NCBI GenBank assembly: GCA_963971535.1
Contig: CAXASK010002127.1
Coordinates: 62,001 to 126,000, forward strand
Direction: 5' to 3'
DNA length: 64,000 nucleotides
Origin: Notolepis coatsorum
Lineage: Eukaryota; Chordata; Actinopteri; Aulopiformes; Paralepididae
Shown in pieces: positions 59,446 through 64,000 of the stretch; the first letter of the stretch is position 1; every line of letters starts with the position of its first letter. Made by a program: the position numbers and the translations under genes. The notes beneath the pieces were generated by a model. The model was not told the origin of the DNA, made no database searches, and was given only the letters and a program-made list of their open reading frames with translations.

Positions 59446-62400
59446 GGCATTTTCGAGACAGGAAGCCGATTAGGAAAAGCTTACCCACCCCCAGATGGAC
59501 CCAGGGTAGAAGGCCTGCGTGGATCCGGGCAACGGTGCTCCCGTGGGACCCGATGCGGAGCCCCGGGACGTCCGGGGACCCAGAGCCTGGTTCTCAGCAT
59601 TTTCGATGCATGAAGTGATTGAGGGAAAGCGCCCCCACAACGGGATGTACCCGGGGGTAGAAGGCCCGACTGGATCCGAGCAACGGTGCCCCCTTGGGGG
59701 CCAGTTGCGGGTAAGTTGTGGGCCTTCAGCAGAGCCTGGTTCTCAGCATTTTCGATGCAGGAAGTGATTGAGGGAAAGCGCCCCCAGAACGAGATGGACC
59801 CAGGGTAGACGGCCCGAGTGGATCCGTGCAACGGTGCTCCCGTGGGACCCGATACGGTGCCCCGGGGACCCGATACGGTGCTCCCGTGGGAACCGATTAA
59901 GAGGCTAAGATTTTCTCAGGCATTTTCGAGACAGGAAGCCGATTAGGAAAAGCTTACCCACCCCCAGATGGACCCAGGGTAGAAGGCCTGCGTGGATCCG
60001 GGCAACGGTGCTCCCGTGGGACCCTAACCCTAACCCTAACCCTAACCCTAACCCTAACCCTAACCCTAACCCGATACGGTGCCCCGGGAACCCCTTTTGG
60101 CCAGGTTAAGAGTGTCTCAGGCATTTTCGAGACAGGAAGCCGATTAGGAAAAGCTTACCCACCCCCAGATGGACCCAGGGTAGAAGGCCTGCGTGGATCC
60201 GGGCAACGGTGCTCCCGTGGGACCCGATGCGGAGCCCCGGGACGTCCGGGGACCCAGAGCCTGGTTCTCAGCATTTTCGATGCATGAAGTGATTGAGGGA
60301 AAGCGCCCCCACAACGGGATGTACCCGGGGGTAGAAGGCCCGACTGGATCCGAGCAACGGTGCCCCCTTGGGGGCCAGTTGCGGGTAAGTTGTGGGTCTT
60401 CAGCAGAGCCTGGTTCTCAGCATTTTCGATGCAGGAAGTGATTGAGGGAAAGCGCCCCCAGAACGAGATGGACCCAGAGTAGAAGGCCCGAGTGGATCCG
60501 TACAACGGTGCTCCCGTGGGACCCGATACGGTGCCCCGGGGACCCGATACGGTGCTCCCGTGGGAACCGATTAAGAGGCTAAGATTTTCTCAGGCATTTT
60601 CGAGACAGGACGCCGATTAGGAAAAGCTTACCCACCCCCAGATGGACCCAGGGTAGAAGGCCTGCGTGGATCCGGGCAACGGTGCTCCCGTGGGACCCTA
60701 ACCCTAACCCTAACCCTAACCCTAACCCTAACCCTAACCCTAACCCGATACGGTGCCCTGGGAACCCCTTTTGGCCAGGTTAAGAGTGTCTCAGGCATTT
60801 TCGAGACAGGAAGCCGATTAGGAAAAGCTTACCCACCCCCAGATGGACCCAGGGTAGAAGGCCTGCGTGGATCCGGGCAACGGTGCTCCCGTGGGACCCG
60901 ATGCGGAGCCCCGGGACGTCCGGGGACCCAGAGCCTGGTTCTCAGCATTTTCGATGCATGAAGTGATTGAGGGAAAGCGCCCCCACAACGGGATGTACCC
61001 GGGGGTAGAAGGCCCGACTGGATCCGAGCAACGGTGCCCCCTTGGGGGCCAGTTGTGGGTAAGTTGTGGGTCTTCAGCAGAGCCTGGTTCTCAGCATTTT
61101 CGATGCAGGAAGTGATTGAGGGAAAGCGCCCCCAGAACGAGATGGACCCAGGGTAGAAGGCCCGAGTGGATCCGTGCAACGGTGCTCCCGTGGGACCCGA
61201 TACGGTGCCCCGGGGACCCGATATGGTGCTCCCGTGGGAACCGATTAAGAGGCTAAGATTTTCTCAGGCATTTTCGAGACAGGACGCCGATTAGGAAAAG
61301 CTTACCCACCCCCAGATGGACCCAGGGTAGAAGGCCTGCGTGGATCCGGGCAACGGTGCTCCCGTGGGACCCTAACCCTAACCCTAACCCTAACCCTAAC
61401 CCTAACCCTAACCCTAACCCTAACCCGATACGGTGCCCTGGGAACCCCTTTTGGCCAGGTTAAGAGTGTCTCAGGCATTTTCGAGACAGGAAGCCGATTA
61501 GGAAAAGCTTACCCACCCCCAGATGGACCCAGGGTAGAAGGCCTGCGTGGATCCGGGCAACGGTGCTCCCGTGGGACCCGATGCGGAGCCCCGGGACGTC
61601 CGGGGACCCAGAGCCTGGTTCTCAGCATTTTCGATGCATGAAGTGATTGAGGGAAAGCGCCCCCACAACGGGATGTACCCGGGGGTAGAAGGCCCGACTG
61701 GATCCGAGCAACGGTGCCCCCTTGGGGGCCAGTTGCGGGTAAGTTGTGGGTCTTCAGCAGAGCCTGGTTCTCAGCATTTTCGATGCAGGAAGTGATTGAG
61801 GGAAAGCGCCCCCAGAACGAGATGGACCCAGGGTAGAAGGCCCGAGTGGATCCGTGCAACGGTGCTCCCGTGGGACCCGATACGGTGCCCCGGGGACCCG
61901 ATACGGTGCTCCCGTGGGAACCGATTAAGAGGCTAAGATTTTCTCAGGCATTTTCGAGACAGGAAGCCGATTAGGAAAAGCTTACCCACCCCCAGATGGA
62001 CCCAGGGTAGAAGGCCTGCGTGGATCCGGGCAACGGTGCTCCCGTGGGACCCGATACGGTGCCCCGGGGACCCCTTTTGGCCAGGTTAAGAGTGTCTCAG
62101 GCATTTTCGAGACAGGAAGCCGATTAGGAAAAGCTTACCCACCCCCAGATGGACCCAGGGTAGAAGGCCTGCGTGGATCCGGGCAACGGTGCTCCCGTGG
62201 GACCCGATACGGTGCCCCGGGAACCCCTTTTGGCCAGGTTAAGAGTGTCTCAGGCATTTTCGAGACAGGAAGCCGATTAGGAAAAGCTTACCCACCCCCA
62301 GATGGACCCAGGGTAGAAGGCCTGCGTGGATCCGGGCAACGGTGCTCCCGTGGGACCCGATACGGTGCCCCGGGAACCCCTTTTGGCCAGGTTAAGAGTG

Positions 62401-62878
62401 TCTCAGGCATTTTCGAGACAGGAAGCCGATTAGGAAAAGCTTACCCACCCCCAGATGGACCCAGGGTAGAAGGCCTGCGTGGATCCGGGCAACGGTGCTC
62501 CCGTGGGACCCGATGCGGAGCCCCGGGACGTCCGGGGACCCAGAGCCTGGTTCTCAGCATTTTCGATGCATGAAGTGATTGAGGGAAAGCGCCCCCACAA
62601 CGGGATGTACCCGGGGGTAGAAGGCCCGACTGGATCCGAGCAACGGTGCCCCCTTGGGGGCCAGTTGCGGGTAAGTTGTGGGTCTTCAGCAGAGCCTGGT
62701 TCTCAGCATTTTCGATGCAGGAAGTGATTGAGGGAAAGCGCCGCCAGAACGAGATGGACCCAGGGTAGAAGGCCCGAGTGGATCCGTGCAACGGTGCTCC
62801 CGTGGGACCCGATACGGTGCCCCGGGGACCCGATACGGTGCTCCCGTGGGAACCGATTAAGAGGCTAAGATTTTCTCA
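59446..62878. repeat. Segment P', copy of 36024-40172 minus one unit
   Basis: Blocks: 59446 (C at 59810), 60120 (A at 60478 and 60502), 60794 (T at 61056 and 61224), 61474, and 62406 (gccgcc) after the empty triplet 61947-62405. These reproduce the markers of 36024, 37384, 38064, 38768 and 39700. The T plus block 36497-37176 is absent. Tracts: 60022-60069 (8), 60696-60743 (8), 61370-61423 (9; the matching tract at 38640 has 13). The offset is 22,730-22,736 bp in the middle and 22,706 after the shortened tract. Confidence 0.92.
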
Positions 62879-64000
62879 GGCATTTTCGAGACAGGAAGCC
62901 GATTAGGAAAAGCTTACCCACCCCCAGATGGACCCAGGGTAGAAGGCCTGCGTGGATCCGGGCAACGGTGCTCCCGTGGGACCCTAACCCTAACCCTAAC
63001 CCTAACCCTAACCCTAACCCTAACCCTAACCCGATACGGTGCCCCGGGAACCCCTTTTGGCCAGGTTAAGAGTGTCTCAGGCATTTTCGAGACAGGAAGC
63101 CGATTAGGAAAAGCTTACCCACTCCCAGATGGACCCAGGGTAGAAGGCCTGCGTGGATCCGGGCAACGGTGCTCCCGTGGGACCCGATACGGTGCCCCGG
63201 GAACCCCTTTTGGCCAGGTTAAGAGTGTCTCAGGCATTTTCGAGACAGGAAGCCGATTAGGAAAAGCTTACCCACCCCCAGATGGACCCAGGGTAGAAGG
63301 CCTGCGTGGATCCGGGCAACGGTGCTCCCGTGGGACCCGATGCGGAGCCCCGGGACGTCCGGGGACCCAGAGCCTGGTTCTCAGCATTTTCGATGCATGA
63401 AGTGATTGAGGGAAAGCGCCCCCACAACGGGATGTACCCGGGGGTAGAAGGCCCGACTGGATCCGAGCAACGGTGCCCCCTTGGGGGCCAGTTGCGGGTA
63501 AGTTGTGGGTCTTCAGCAGAGCCTGGTTCTCAGCATTTTCGATGCAGGAAGTGATTGAGGGAAAGCGCCGCCAGAACGAGATGGACCCAGGGTAGAAGGC
63601 CTGAGTGGATCCGTGCAACGGTGCTCCCGTGGGACCCGATACGGTGCCCCGGGGACCCGATACGGTGCTCCCGTGGGAACCGATTAAGAGGCTAAGATTT
63701 TCTCAGGCATTTTCGAGACAGGAAGCCGATTAGGAAAAGCTTACCCACCCCCAGATGGACCCAGGGTAGAAGGCCTGCGTGGATCCGGGCAACGGTGCTC
63801 CCGTGGGACCCTAACCCTAACCCTAACCCTAACCCTAACCCTAACCCGATACGGTGCCCCGGGAACCCCTTTTGGCCAGGTTAAGAGTGTCTCAGGCATT
63901 TTCGAGACAGGAAGCCGATTAGGAAAAGCTTACCCACTCCCAGATGGACCCAGGGTAGAAGGCCTGCGTGGATCCGGGCAACGGTGCTCCCGTGGGACCC
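62879..64000. repeat. Right edge of the window
   Basis: T n=8 (62879-63079, tract 62982-63029), empty T with cccactccc (63080-63232), block 63233-63705, T n=6 (63706-63894, tract 63809-63844) and a partial T from 63895 cut by the window end at the hexamer site. The order T-with-tract then empty T matches 40173-40526 and is the reverse of other mixed pairs. Block 63233 combines gccgcc (63570) with ggcctgag, a pairing found nowhere else, and so looks recombinant. Confidence 0.92.

Larger units (their letters stand above)
1..64000. repeat. Hierarchical satellite array with embedded telomeric hexamers (whole window)
   Basis: Every base can be assigned to a T, A2, B or C subunit or to a (CCCTAA)n tract. 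T modules begin with ggcattttcgagacagg; B and C begin with gcattttcgatgca. All four subunits share a BamHI site (GGATCC) near their middle and the flank around gcaacggtgc, so they descend from one ~150-bp ancestor. Copies differ by only a few single-base changes and by hexamer number, so the array is young or strongly homogenised. There is no unique DNA at either edge, so the array continues beyond the window on both sides. It fits a subtelomeric, pericentromeric or other heterochromatic satellite of an animal with TTAGGG telomeres; the species is not identifiable from sequence alone. Confidence 0.98.

Noticed and set aside
1-64000. CRISPR array
   Set aside because: Repeats and intervening sequences are both repeated and too long, spacers are not unique, and no cas gene is present.
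1-64000. True chromosome terminus
   Set aside because: The longest pure hexamer run is 13 copies and every tract is bounded by satellite on both sides, so these are interstitial tracts; the real end, if near, is outside the window.
1-64000. Transposable element as the amplified unit
   Set aside because: No terminal inverted or long terminal repeats, no target duplications and no transposase or reverse transcriptase frame; head-to-tail order throughout fits unequal exchange instead.
1-64000. tRNA, rRNA or other structured RNA gene
   Set aside because: No stretch resembles a tRNA or rRNA; the only clear hairpin is the short G+C one in A2.

Overview
The window is not gene space. All 64,000 bases belong to one G+C-rich, CpG-dense tandem satellite with short blocks of the telomere hexamer (CCCTAA on the + strand, TTAGGG on the other) embedded at one fixed site. 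I recognise no protein gene, RNA gene, transposon or CRISPR array. TTAGGG telomere repeats, CpG-rich satellite DNA and several CpG-to-TpG/CpA variants suggest an animal, most likely a vertebrate, and a subtelomeric or heterochromatic block. The species and chromosome cannot be read from the sequence. All hexamer blocks are CCCTAA on +; if they keep the orientation of the nearest chromosome end, that end lies to the left of base 1.

Architecture. Level 1 is the hexamer. Level 2 is a family of related subunits of about 150 bp. T is 153 bp plus n hexamers. A2 (151 bp) shares the first ~109 bp of T but has another tail. B is 149 bp and C is 173 bp. Level 3 is a composite unit of one to three T modules followed by A2-B-C (473 bp); unit lengths are 662-704 bp with one T, 827-887 with two, 932 with three. 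I tiled the window by hand: 124 complete T modules, 88 A2-B-C blocks (81 of standard length, 5 lacking C, 1 lacking B, 1 with 23 extra bp), 82 hexamer tracts and a final 106-bp partial T sum to exactly 64,000. The tracts hold about 715 hexamers (about 4.3 kb), with 6 to 13 per tract. Forty-two complete T modules carry none.

Level 4 is larger repeats. In the left part (about 1-33 kb) a 2,811-bp block is repeated three times in tandem (2254-10686). Near copies of 2,805 bp (17245-20049) and 2,817 bp (25353-28169) follow further on. Each of the three clusters is followed by the same two marked units. In the right part (about 34-64 kb) a 5,884-bp block occurs twice in tandem (46545-58312) and starts a third time. 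The segment 36024-40172 recurs at 59446-62878 with one composite unit missing.

Nothing here forms a pathway. The interest lies in how the array evolved and in what dozens of evenly spaced, near-perfect telomeric tracts might do: bind TTAGGG-binding proteins, form G-quadruplexes or R-loops, template telomere-repeat RNA, or serve as recombination substrate at chromosome ends.
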